Shown piece by piece: positions 1 through 9,682 of a stretch of 33,166 bases of DNA. Every line of letters starts with the position of its first letter. Position 1 is the first letter of the stretch. The notes beneath the pieces were generated by a model. That model saw only the letters and a list, made by a program, of their open reading frames with translations, was not told where the DNA came from and made no database searches. Origin of the DNA: Polyrhizophydium stewartii (lineage: Eukaryota > Chytridiomycota > Chytridiomycetes > Rhizophydiales); NCBI GenBank assembly GCA_027604665.1, contig JADGIZ010000057.1, forward strand, positions 1 to 33,166, in the 5' to 3' direction. Position numbers and translations under genes: made by a program.

Positions 1-2
1 CC

Positions 3-2408
3 CGCGAGTTCGCCTCCGAGGCGCGGCTGTCGGCCCTGATGCTGGCGCGCTGCCGCACCAGCCACATCCGCGACCGCGCCATGGACCTGCTGCTCGAGGC
101 CCTCGACACAAACGCCCTCGCCACCGACGCCCACGAGGCCCAGGCCCTGCAGCACCTGTGGTCCGAGCTCGTGCACGTCTTCCGCAGCGTCATCGACGAC
201 CGCCGCCGCCGCCGCGCCATGGCCGGCGGCCTCGCCTTTGCCCCGCGGGCGGCCCAGCTGCCCTCGCCCTTTGCCGCCGGCCTGCACAATGGCGCCGCTT
301 CCGCCATCGGCGGCAGCCCGCACGACCGCGGCGTCGCGGAGCTGCTCGAGAGCGCTCTCGACACAAAGGTCCTTGTCGACGGCCACCTCGAGCGCGTGCT
401 GGGCGTACGTGCGATCCGCGTCCCGCCTGCGATCCCCCCCCCGCCGCGCGAGAGAGCGTCGAGAAGCCGCGCTGACCAGCATGCCGCCTCCCTCATCCAG
501 TGCCTGCAGCTGACCATGCAGCGCATCGAGTATGCCCGCGACGTCAAGCCGTTCGACCTCCTCCCGGTCATGGACGAGTCGTTCCAGCTGCTTCTCGAGG
601 ACCTGCAGCTCGTGCGCTCAGACGATCCCTACGTCCTGCAGCTCATCTCGAGCATCGCCGACAGCGTGCACTTTGCCATGACCGCGACACACAATGAGGA
701 CAAGGAGGAGGTCATGGCATTCCCGATCGGCATCTCGCTGCTCTCGCAGATTGTGCGCATGGTCATCCCAGACGACCTGCTGACCATGTACGAGTCGTTC
801 CACGGCATCATGGCCGATCTGAGCGAAAAAGGCCAGTGGCACCTTGGCCGCAAGTTCATCCGCATCCTGGCCGCCGCTGCCATGCTCAAGCAGGAGGCCT
901 GCATCCTGTTCATCAGGTTCGTCAGGGACCTCGAGGGCCTGAATTGGCAGTGGCAGTTTCTGGGGATCCTGTGTCTCGGCGCCATTGCGTGCTCGTCCGA
1001 GGCATCGCCGATCCGAAGACTCGCGCTCGAGGACGGGCTGTTTGTGTACGCCGACCACGGCAGCGAGCTGCGTGCTGCGGCGCCGAAGCAGGAGAGGCAG
1101 CAGCGGCAGATCCAGACCCCGGATCTCGTCGGCAAGAGCACCCTCGCGACGCCCGATCCCACGAGCTTGGCCCCCGCGCCGCCCAGCACCGCTGCTGCTG
1201 CTGGATCGCACGTGCTCGGCAGCCACGCAGCAGATGGCGACGCCCGCAACCGACCCGCCATGCAGACGGCATTGCAGCACGCGTGGAAACTGCGCGCCGC
1301 GGTTGCCGTCGCGCTGACAGAGATCTACCAGCAGTACCGCTCGCAGCCGCACGGCCTGCTGGCGCGCGAGGTCATGAGCAAGCAGCGCTCGCAGGAGACG
1401 CACCTGGTCGTGCAGCGGCTGCTCAATGCGCCTGCCGCCATCGCCCCGCAGGAGAAGACGCTGCGGCGCATCTCGTTTCTGTTCAAGTACACGTGCGTGT
1501 CGCTCGCCGAGCTGTACGCCGACACGCAGTCGGACTACATGTACCTTCGCAAGTACGTGCGCACGGCCGAGCGCAACGAGTCGCGGCGGCGGGCACAGCG
1601 CATGAAGCACGGGTCGACCGTGCGGCTCGACGATGTGTGGGAGCACGCTTCGCTCGGGCGGCGCGGGCCGCAGATGACGTTTGACGGGCTCGGCATGCTC
1701 GGCGGCGGAGGCGGCGGCGGCGGCGGCGGCGGTGCAAGTGTCGCCCGGAGCGTCGACGGCGACCATGTCTCGCGCGATGCGTGCAGCAACGCATCGCCGG
1801 TCGCTGGGCAGAGCGCGATGGCAATGCTGATGCGCTCCATGAACTCGCCGCTGCCCTCGCAACGGCTGCAAGAGGCGGCCAAGCAGAGCACCCGCAGCCG
1901 GCTAACAAAGGACAAGGTCGAGCGCATGATCACGGGCGGCGGGCTCGCGCAGCTGTCGATTGACCCGTACCACACCAACTACAAGCGCGTGCGCATCCAG
2001 CCGTCGGTCATCAGCGACTCGTTTGAGGAGTTTCTGCAAGAGTTCCACTCGCGGCCGCCGATCCCGAGTCTGGCACAGCTGCCGCCGCTGGCGCCGTCGA
2101 CGCTGCCGAGCTACATGCCGCCGCCCGCCCCGCCGCTCGATGCCGACAAGGTTGTGTCGCAGCCCAGCAACGGCACCGCAAACCGGCGCAAGCTGTTCAA
2201 CGTCGATCGCCTGTCGCTCGCGGAGCAGACGTATCTCGCCGCTGCAGAAGCCGCCGTGCACGGCCGTGCGTCGCGAACAGAGCGCGGCGACCACCAAGAG
2301 AAGCACGAGCACTCGACCACGGCCGACGACTCCAAGCAGCAGCAGCCGGTTGACCAAACCAAAGTGGTCAAGCATGTCATCCCGACGGTCGCAAACACAG
2401 ACAAATGA
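3..2408 (+). CDS. Uncharacterised helical protein, 5'-truncated
   Basis: The reading frame is open from base 3 to the TGA at 2406-2408. Twelve sense codons precede the first ATG (39), so the true start probably lies outside the window. I place one intron at 405-500 (96 nt, GTACGT donor, CTGAC at 472-476, AG at 499-500). It is a multiple of three without a stop, so retention also leaves an open frame. A weaker acceptor at 479 is possible. Spliced product is about 769 residues. The first two thirds look alpha-helical, with hydrophobic helices and armadillo-like spacing. This is followed by a basic segment, an 11-residue poly-Gly run and a Pro-rich, disordered C-terminus. There is no signal peptide or catalytic motif, and I do not recognise the family. 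It converges on EAF3 with 49 bp between stops. Confidence 0.75.
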   Translation, partial: REFASEARLSALMLARCRTSHIRDRAMDLLLEALDTNALATDAHEAQALQHLWSELVHVFRSVIDDRRRRRAMAGGLAFAPRAAQLPSPFAAGLHNGAASAIGGSPHDRGVAELLESALDTKVLVDGHLERVLGVRAIRVPPAIPPPPRERASRSRADQHAASLIQCLQLTMQRIEYARDVKPFDLLPVMDESFQLLLEDLQLVRSDDPYVLQLISSIADSVHFAMTATHNEDKEEVMAFPIGISLLSQIVRMVIPDDLLTMYESFHGIMADLSEKGQWHLGRKFIRILAAAAMLKQEACILFIRFVRDLEGLNWQWQFLGILCLGAIACSSEASPIRRLALEDGLFVYADHGSELRAAAPKQERQQRQIQTPDLVGKSTLATPDPTSLAPAPPSTAAAAGSHVLGSHAADGDARNRPAMQTALQHAWKLRAAVAVALTEIYQQYRSQPHGLLAREVMSKQRSQETHLVVQRLLNAPAAIAPQEKTLRRISFLFKYTCVSLAELYADTQSDYMYLRKYVRTAERNESRRRAQRMKHGSTVRLDDVWEHASLGRRGPQMTFDGLGMLGGGGGGGGGGGASVARSVDGDHVSRDACSNASPVAGQSAMAMLMRSMNSPLPSQRLQEAAKQSTRSRLTKDKVERMITGGGLAQLSIDPYHTNYKRVRIQPSVISDSFEEFLQEFHSRPPIPSLAQLPPLAPSTLPSYMPPPAPPLDADKVVSQPSNGTANRRKLFNVDRLSLAEQTYLAAAEAAVHGRASRTERGDHQEKHEHSTTADDSKQQQPVDQTKVVKHVIPTVANTDK
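1701..1733 (+). repeat. GGC-triplet run encoding poly-Gly
   Basis: A near-perfect (GGC)n tract inside the first gene encodes 11 consecutive glycines between the helical part and the disordered C-terminus. Such triplet runs change length easily and are unlikely to be structured. Confidence 0.85.
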
Positions 2409-2457
2409 ATCCGGGCAGGAAAAGCGAGATCTTTACTGTGCGCACGGCAGCATTCGC

Positions 2458-4072
2458 TCACTGCTTCTGCTGCGCAATGTACGTGGGCGTCGCAGGCTCA
2501 TAGTCCTTGAGAAACAGCTGCGCCTGGTGCTTTTGTAGGTATCTGCACGCAGAGGACGCCGTCAGTCAGCATCACAGCCAAGCGCCGCGAGACACACGCC
2601 TCTGGCGGCAAACTCACGCGAGAATCTGGGCAAAGTGGTCCTTGAGGATGTTGACGGCGTCCTGGTCCATATTGGTGTGCGCGACAAGCGCAGGTAGCTG
2701 CACAAACAGGCGGAGCAGGTGCTCCGGGCCGTAGATGTTGGACATGGACTCTTCCGGAAACCGCTTGCGGATGTCGGCGTACTGCTGGCGCTCGAAGCGG
2801 TACAGCAGGATGTTGCCGAGCGCGCGGTCAAAGTAGATCTTGAGGCCGTCGACAACCTCGGACACAGACTCCTCTAATCGGCTGCAGTGCAGTAGATATA
2901 CCCGTGTCAGCGTTGCGTATCGAGGGCGGTGGGCAAGCATGTCGCTGCAGCTCGCCTCTCTCTGATGCCCTTGCTCTTGAGCGCCTTGACAATCACCTCG
3001 CGGAAGTTGTCGAGCACGTTCGCCACGGTGATCTCGCGCGGCAGGGGCACGAGCTGCATGCGAAGGCCGGGTCGTGTCAGCGCTGCCGAGGACGGGTGCA
3101 CCGCCCGCATGGCATGGACTGCTTGCTTTGTGCATCTTCGTGATCATCTCCCAGTCCTCGATGAGCTGCGTCTTGAGCAGGTCAGGGACAGAGATCTTGA
3201 TCTCGGGCCGCTTGATGAAGGCATCCTCCTGCACCCCCACGCTGTCAGAACTCACACGAGCACGCACTTGCACGCTCGGCGTGCATGGCAGGCGCAGCAG
3301 CAGCATCAAAGGGAGCTCGAGCGCATCGGACAGCCATCACCTTTTCGGGCAGCGAGTCGCGGCGGCGCTTCTTGGCCTGCGACAGCGCGGCGCTGGCAGC
3401 GGGCGCCGCAGCAGCCGGGCCGCTAGCCTCGGCGTTGCGCTGCGCCCGCTGGTTCTTCTTGGCCGCCGCGATGGCATACCGCAGCTCCTGCTGCTTCTTG
3501 AGGCCCTCCGCGTTGTGCTTGAGAAGCCTGCTGTCAGGCACCCACTCGTCCCAGCTGGACAACCGCCCACGTCGTGAGCGTCAGACCAGAACACGCGGCG
3601 CAAGGCGAGCATGCTGCGGCAGGCTGTGCTCCCATGCGGCACGCACGTCGACTTCCAGCCCCTGTAGTGGACAAGGTAGTGCGGGCCGTCGTCGAACCCT
3701 CTCTCCTTCTCGTGGTACTGGGTTTGCAAGACCTGCGAGGCGGGCGTCAGCGGACGGCGAGCTCGCGCGTGCAAGGAGGATGCGTGCGTGGCTGGGAGCT
3801 GTCCAAGCAGGCGCTGCAGTGCCCGCGGGCCCGCTGTGCGGGGGAGCAGTCGGACTGCAACGGCTCGAGTGAACAGAATAACTGCCGCCGCTCCGCCCAG
3901 ATGCCGCCGATGCGGGCGGTTGCGTCCCCGCGGCGAGGCGCACCTTGGCCTCGTAGAGTAGCGGGCCGTGGAAGCATAGCACCGTCTCGCCCTGCTCATA
4001 GTTGAACCGCGGGTCCCGCTCAGCGTTGGCGGTGGGGGTGTGCTCGGCCGCAGCGGGGTCCGTCTCGTCCAT
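2458..4072 (-). CDS. EAF3: Chromatin reader Eaf3 (MRG15 family)
   Basis: Seven exons: 4072-3944, 3732-3647, 3554-3341, 3228-3127, 3053-2956, 2881-2618, 2542-2458 (about 325 residues). The N-terminal chromo barrel reads VLCFHGPLLYEAKV, HYLVHYRGWKSTWDEWV and the LLKHN linker. A basic, Ala-rich linker follows. The C-terminal MRG domain contains RPEIKISVPDLLK, KLVPLPREITV, GPEHLLRLFVQLPAL and a closing ATPTYI segment. In known relatives the chromo barrel binds H3K36-methylated nucleosomes, and the protein serves both the NuA4 acetyltransferase and the Rpd3S deacetylase complexes. The ATG at 4072 is the only good start; the frame further upstream opens only with TTG. Exons 4 and 5 are each followed by GC-AG introns, inferred because only those junctions restore the conserved MRG sequence in frame. 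It lies tail-to-head behind kanadaptin on the same strand, 146 bp apart. Confidence 0.93.
2882..2955 (-). other. GC-AG intron of EAF3 (intron 5)
   Basis: The donor is GAGAG|GCGAGC and the acceptor CACTGCAG (74 nt, phase 2), with GCTGAC about 28 nt before the AG. There is no GT at a suitable place between the exon coding KSKGIRE and the branch motif. The junction restores the RLEESVSEVV segment in frame. Confidence 0.75.
3054..3126 (-). other. GC-AG intron of EAF3 (intron 4)
   Basis: The donor is AAA|GCAAGC and the acceptor GCATGCAG (73 nt, phase 0), with a GCTGAC branch motif about 25 nt before the AG. Splicing joins MHK to LVPLPR, the conserved MRG-family order. A GT donor is available only for a 41-nt intron that would insert non-conserved residues. 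Confidence 0.8.
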
Positions 4073-4218
4073 GTCGGGTGGGCAGTCGCTGTCAAGGCTC
4101 TGCCACCCTCCCAACCACCGTGAATCCGCAATCCGCCTCGCGGGGGCTGGCTGCCTTTCATTGCGACTCTCCTTTGGCCGTCTCTCGGCCTGCTTCGCAG
4201 CAACAAGGCACGGGCCGG

Positions 4219-6491
4219 TCAGTACCCGTACGCAGCAGTCCTGCGCGCAATCTCGGCGTCGTCCGCGGCGTCGGCTCCAGCGCCGGCGGCCGAGTCGAAG
4301 ACATCCTCGGTCTCGATGTCGTGGCGCGCCATCTGGTCCATGGTGGGCACCGTGAACTTTCGCCGCTTCGTCGGCGGTGCTGGCTTCTTTGTGTCAGGGG
4401 CGGTCCCAGCTGGCGGCGGCAGCATCGCCTTTGTCGGCGAGGGCGGCGAGGCCAACGGCGGCGTCAGCCGCACGGGCGATGCAGGTGCATGCATCGATGT
4501 GGTTCGTGCACGAGGCGAGATCAGTCCCTTTGTCGGGATGGCGACGGGGATCGCAGCAGATCCAGTCGAGGACGCCGACGGCGAGCGCGGCGGAAGCGAG
4601 GGCGACTTTGGTGACACGCCCGTTGTCCTGACGGGGCTCGGAACCGCAAAGACGGGCTTGGGCTGCGAGAGCGAGGGCGACAGAGCAGGTGTCACTGTCG
4701 GCGATCCAGCCGCGGGCGATGCAGCCGCTGCCGGCGATGCTGAAGCCGACGCTGAAATCGAAGCGGTCGCAGAGACTGCTGAAGACGAGCGAGTAAAGCT
4801 TGAGCCGGGCTTTAGATCGAGCTCGGCGGGCTTGACGAGCTTGATCAGCTTATCGAGGCGAGCAATCTCGGCCTCGTGCTGCTTGAGCAGCTTCTCGTCT
4901 GCGGCCGTCGACTCTGACTGGATGCTCTTGTTGACCGTGGACATGAACTTATCGAGCTCGTCCTGGCCGTCCTCGGCATCTTTGGGCTGCTGGGCCGAAC
5001 TCGCGGCCTGCTGTATCCGTTCGCGCAGCTGCTCGATTTCAATGACGAGCTCGGCTCGCTTGGCGGTCAGGCTGTCGAAAGTCTCGACCTTGTCCTGTTG
5101 CGCAGATCCCTTGTTCTTTGCTTTCTTTCCCTCGGCTGCACGCAGCGTCGGTCAGTACAAGACGACAGCGGGAATTAGCAGGCACACACGGCAACAGCAC
5201 ATACTCATGGTGCGATCGTAGAAAGTGTCCTGATCGTCGTCATCTTCGCCGTAGAGCTCGCGCATGCGCTTCTTCTGGCGCTCAGCGGCCTCTGCGCCGC
5301 TGCCCCGCAGGACACCGAGCTTGTCGAGCTTGGCGCACGCCTCGAGACATGCATTGCGCTCGGCATCGCGCTTCCTACCCGCGCGGCCAGTCGCGCTCAG
5401 CGTGCCCATGCCGGTCTCAACAGGCAGCTCGATGCGCGCCGTGTACGTGCGCATGGCGCCAGGACCTTCCTCCTCGTACTGAAAGGCCATCTCGTCGCCG
5501 CGCGACTCGAACCACACACGCAGGGCCTTGCGCGGGTCGGCAAAGTAGAACGCATTTGGGTCGATGGATGCAATGTCGATGGCGGACATGTCAATGTCCT
5601 TGCCGGCAAACTCGTCGCCCTCGTAGGCGTCCTCGGCGAAGCCCCAGGTAACGCCCGTGTCCTCGGGCGGATCCGGCTCCGCGCGGGGGCGGGTCGGCGC
5701 CAGCGTCGTCTTGAAGGCGATCTCGGGCTGCTCCTGCTCGGGTCCCATGAGAATGTGCACGCGAGTGCTCTGCCCAAAGCGCACCATATCTGCAGCGAGG
5801 TGATGCCGTCAGCGCCTGCGGACCGGCTCGGCTGCGGGGGACAGCCGGCAGCGGGACGATCGGCGACTCGGGACAGCAGGCTGTGAGTGACGGGATGCTC
5901 ACCGCCAGCGCGGATGGGCCGGAACTCGCGCTTGGGCAGCAGCACCTTGTTGAGGAAGGTGCCGTGGCTGCTGCCGAGGTCGTAGATGAAGGCAGACCCG
6001 TCTGTCTTGAACTGGATCACGGCATGGTAGCGCGAGATGCTCTGTGGGTGGGTGTGGGGGGGGGGGCGGGCTGGCAGCGGCGTCGGGGCGGTCGGACATT
6101 GTCGCAGCGCGGCCGCACCTGGTGATCGAGCGGCACGTCGCAGACGGGCAGCCGGCCAAAGACAATGTACTCTTGGCGGAACAGCGGGGTCTGGTCGACG
6201 ATTGCGCCGCCCTTGATGGCCTGCGGGACGGCGGGGAGCATGCGTGCGGGGTGTCGGGTAAGCAGACGCAGCAGCGGGCATGCGATGCAGGGCGGCCGCG
6301 ACCTCGAGGAAGTAGTCGACTGGCGGTGCCGCAGACCACGGTGGCGGCGTGTACGGCAGCGGCGGCGGCTGTGGCGGTGCGGGGCGGCCAGCCTGCCGTG
6401 GCGGCGGCTGCGGTGGCTGCGGCTGCTGCGGCTGCTGCGGCGGGCGTGGGGCCGGGGCCGCGAACGCCGGCGGTGGTGGTGCGTCGGCCAT
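4219..6491 (-). CDS. SLC4A1AP: Kanadaptin (FHA-domain nuclear protein)
   Basis: Five exons: 6491-6303, 6220-6119, 6041-5903, 5789-5205, 5135-4219 (about 643 residues). A Pro/Gln-rich leader precedes a forkhead-associated domain (about 64-155) with IVFGRLPVCDVPLDH, SISRYHAVIQF and DLGSSHGTFLNK, the typical phosphothreonine-binding loops. Next is a double-stranded-RNA-binding-like region (about 220-305: DPRKALRVWF, RNACLEACAKLDKLGVL), the acidic DDDDQDTFYDRT motif and coiled coils with VETFDSLTAKRAEL. The Ser/Pro-rich tail ends in a basic KRRKF and a terminal YGY, as in animal kanadaptins (742-796 residues). Relatives are nuclear and linked to RNA processing; the molecular role is poorly known. 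The ATG at 6491 is chosen because the longer frame begins with TTG. It is divergent from FCHO/SYP1. Confidence 0.93.
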
Positions 6492-6711
6492 GGGCAAACT
6501 CGGCGGCGCGGCCGCTGGCCGAGGTTGCCCGCACCGCAGCCGCCGCCTGCAGCCGCCCGCCTGCCATGGCCTTCACCGCCGCCTTTGCCGTGAGCGGCCG
6601 CACCCGCAGCAGCCGCCGTACGCCATCTGCCGCCTGCTGACGCCGGCACTGCCTGTCCCTCGCCGCGCCGGCGTGCCGATCCCCTTGGCGACATGCGGTG
6701 ACAATGGCGAC
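6492..6711. promoter_or_regulatory. Shared divergent promoter, kanadaptin/SYP1
   Basis: These 220 bp separate two divergent start codons, so both promoters must lie here or inside the genes. The sequence is very GC-rich and I see no TATA box. Near the SYP1 end are a minimal uORF (ATG-CGG-TGA, 6693-6701) and an out-of-frame ATG at 6704, just before the SYP1 ATG at 6712. Confidence 0.5.
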
Positions 6712-9389
6712 ATGCTGCGACAACGACGACACCCCGCGGCGGCGGCGACGCCACGAGCCCAGTTCGACCGCCCGCGAGAGAGCGTCGACGTGCTGCTACG
6801 CCGCCTCAAGAAAGCCGTTGGCGTCGACGACGACGTCGCCGCCTTCTTCAAAGAGAGGCATGTCTCCACCGGCCTTCGGCTGCCGGCGAGCCTCTGGAGC
6901 ACGCCCGAGAGTCCCGTGCGCTGACGCCCCCCCCCGCACGCAGGGCTGCCATCGAGGAGCGCTATGCAGCCGACCTCGCCAAGCTGTCCAAGCGCACACT
7001 ATCCGACAAGGTCGACGCCGACCTCATCGGGTGCGTCACGGCCGCCCCGCCAACGCCGACGCCGACGCCGACGCCGACTCGGGCTCACGCCGCTGTGTTG
7101 CCCGGCACCCCGATGACCTGCCACGTCGCCGCTGTGCTGCGCCACTTGCAGCACCGTCGGCGGCCTCTGGACTGAGCTGCTCACCACCACGGCCAACGTC
7201 TCAAAGGCCCGCGCCGCAATGGCCGCCGACATCGCCAAGTTCGAGGCCGCCTTCCGCACCCGCTGCGACAAGGACCCGCAGGGCGAGTGGCACAAGGTCC
7301 GGCAGGGCCAGAGTGCCCTGAGCGCCAACTACGAGGCCGACTTTGTGCGCATCACAAAGGACTATGCCGACAAGATCGCCCGGGTCGAGAAGCTCGACTC
7401 CAAGACCAAGAAGCGCTCCGGCACTCAGCAAGGTGCCCATCTGCCCACATGCTCATCTGCCCGCTGCAAGCACCGCAAACCGCTGACTCCCCGCCCCGCG
7501 CAGTCGAAAGGAAGGTCCTGGATGCAATGACTGCCGCCGACACGGCCAAGCTCCACTGGGAGGCCGAGGCCACCAAGCTCTTCACGGTCCGTGGCGTCCT
7601 GCTCGCCGTCCGTCTCCGCCTTGCTCTGACCTGGCTCCGATCCGCCTCAGAAATTCGAGTCCATGGACCGCACCCGCCTCGAGTATCTCAAGACTCATCT
7701 CGCCAAGTACGCCGAGCTTGAGGGCTCTGTGCTTGAGAGCCTGTCCGCCGTGAGGATGCGCTTTGATGTCCTGCATCTGGGCTGCGTCGATGCTGACCTG
7801 ACTCGGGGCTGCAGATCAACATCGCGATTGTCACTGCCTTCTCGGATTTCAGCGTCGAGGATGAGATCCTCAACTTCTGCACCACCAAGGGCACCGCCAA
7901 TGGTGGGTTGAGGCTTGGAGTGCGTTTGGTGCGGCTGGACTGACGTTTACCTCTTCCAGGCGACCGTCGCGGCTCGCACCACGGATCTGTGCACCGCCAG
8001 GATGCTCCCTCGGCCGAAATGTGAGCGTGCCCCGCTGCCGGACACTCCTGCATTCCCAAGCTCATTCGATGTCTTGCAGGAGCCCGAACGCGTCCGGAAC
8101 GTTCAATGCCAGAAACACGAGCACGTCGCTGGTGCGCATCGCAATCTGACCAGGAAGCGCAAACCCACTGCCCAGAGACTGACGTGCACCACCGGCAGCA
8201 CGAGGACAAGCAGCACACGCAGCAGCAGCCGTCCATCGACGAGGAGGGCTTCTCGGTTCGCCCCGACGACACCGCCGATCCGTTTAAAATTGCGGCCAAG
8301 CCCGGCGACGACGACAGCGACGACGAGCAGCCGACTCAGCAGAAGCTCAAGGTTGCCATCAAGGATCACGCGATTGTCGAGAGCGGCCAGGCGGCTCAGG
8401 CCGACATTCTGTCTATCGCCGCCAAGCTGCCTCCGCCGACGACGGCCGGTCGCACGCTCAACCAGCGCACGCGCACGCGCACGCAGTCGACTGGGCCGGG
8501 CGTCCTGGGCTCGCCCGTGTCCGAGAAGTCGGTGCAGCTGCCGACGTCGGGTCTTGGGATGCTCGCGTCGTCGCCCGACAGCATGGGCGTGTGGGTCGAT
8601 GCCACGATCCACGAGACCGTCAATGTGCTGCAGGCCGCCGGCCAGGTCGATAAGATCCTTGTCACGGGCGAGATTCTGATGCAAGTTCCCAACCCCGCCG
8701 AACGTCTCAACTTGGCAAGCATGCTTGCGACAATCCGCGTACAGAACTTTGCCGCTCTTCAGCAGATCGTGCCCAACGAGGCGTTTGTGTCGGCGAGCCC
8801 GCACGGCGCTCCGGACGAGTTTGTGCTCGATCTGGGCCTTCTAGCTCTGCAGGGCCCTGCGCCGACGGCGCTATTCAAGTACCAGGTGCTGACTCAGTCG
8901 CCCGCCGACTGCGCGCCAATCTCGGTGCGGCCAATGTGGAAGTGTGACGAGAAGCAGGCGTCGCTGCTGTTGTCGTACGAGCCCAACGCGCCGCTGCTGG
9001 CGCGCCTGCCTGTGCACGACATCTCGCTGCTGGCGTCCATCTCGGGTGGCGGCGAGATTGGCAGCGTCCAGACCAAGCCCACGGGCGCATGGGATCTTGA
9101 CTCGCGCTGCATCGAGTGGCAGCTGGGCGAGGCCGACTTGCTCGGCGAGTCGCCCGACGGCGGCGCGCACCGCATTCTCGCGCGCATCGAAACCAGCGAG
9201 ACGTGCACGCCCAACGTTGTCGTGGTTCGCTTCGAGAGCCGCGGGACCACGCTGTCGGGCATCGACGTTGACGTTGTCGGCGGCCCCGCCGCGACGCCGC
9301 CTTCAGAGCACATCCGGCTGCTCCGCTCGGCGCACAAGCTCGTCTCGTCCGGCAAGTTTGGCGCGCAGGCCGAGCTCGTGCCCGCTTAA
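6712..9389 (+). CDS. SYP1: FCHO/Syp1-type endocytic adaptor (muniscin)
   Basis: Nine exons: 6712-6857, 6944-7030, 7152-7432, 7504-7586, 7651-7749, 7815-7902, 7960-8020, 8080-8131, 8199-9389 (about 695 residues). Residues about 20-260 form an F-BAR domain: LLRRLKKAV, FFKERAAIEERYAADLAKL, long charged helices, then VTAFSDFSVEDEIL. A disordered Gln/Asp-rich linker follows. The C-terminal mu-homology domain (about 424-695) starts near GVWVDATIHETVNVL and contains NPAERLNLASM and FKYQVL. Relatives bend the plasma membrane and recruit cargo at early clathrin-coated pits. Intron 1 is GC-AG. The N-terminal start is the least certain part, because two other ATGs lie within 20 nt upstream. The linker junction 8131/8199 was chosen by phase and branch site. 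Confidence 0.9.
6858..6943 (+). other. GC-AG intron of SYP1 (intron 1)
   Basis: The donor is GAGAG|GCATGT and the acceptor GCACGCAG (86 nt, phase 2), with GCTGAC about 20 nt before the AG. It joins FFKER to AAIEERYA, the most conserved F-BAR stretch. The nearby GT donor gives the wrong phase. Confidence 0.78.
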
Positions 9390-9614
9390 ACTCCACCCGC
9401 CGCACCGCCTGCGTGCATGCCGCATCGTCACTCATCTCTATCTCTCTTGCAGCGCCATCCATCCCAAATGCATCTCATGTCTTGTCTTCTTCAACTCGCC
9501 GCGCCGTGCCTCATGCACTGCTGCTGCGTAGAACCCACACCCTCAACCGCCAACACTCACCCTGCCGTCCGCCGCTGCCCACCACGGCGGCCTGCCCGCT
9601 CTCGACGATTGTGC

Positions 9615-9620
9615 AATAAA
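9615..9620 (+). terminator. Poly(A) signal AATAAA of SYP1
   Basis: A canonical AATAAA lies 226 nt after the SYP1 stop and 62 nt before the NAN1 start. The 293-bp gap 9390-9682 is otherwise pyrimidine-rich and holds no ORF that I can support. Confidence 0.6.
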
Positions 9621-9682
9621 CATGCGCTCTCACCGAGATCGGCGTTGGTTGCATTTTTCGGCACTTTGACCGCCAGCCGCCA

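Noticed and set aside
405..479. Shorter 75-nt version of the first gene's intron
   Set aside because: The CTGAC motif would lie only three bases from its AG; the acceptor at 500 has normal spacing and also keeps frame.
618..1871. Long antisense ORFs opposite the first gene
   Set aside because: GC-rich codon use keeps the opposite strand open. The predicted proteins are Arg/Ala/His-rich with no conserved motif, while the plus strand gives a plausible protein.
4073..4114. EAF3 and kanadaptin starts extended upstream (4114, 6497)
   Set aside because: Those codons are TTG; true ATGs are present in frame downstream at 4072 and 6491.
4316..5221. Plus-strand ORF of 301 codons opposite kanadaptin
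   Set aside because: It is the mirror of the low-complexity Ser/Pro/Ala exon of kanadaptin, whose minus-strand frame is confirmed by family motifs.
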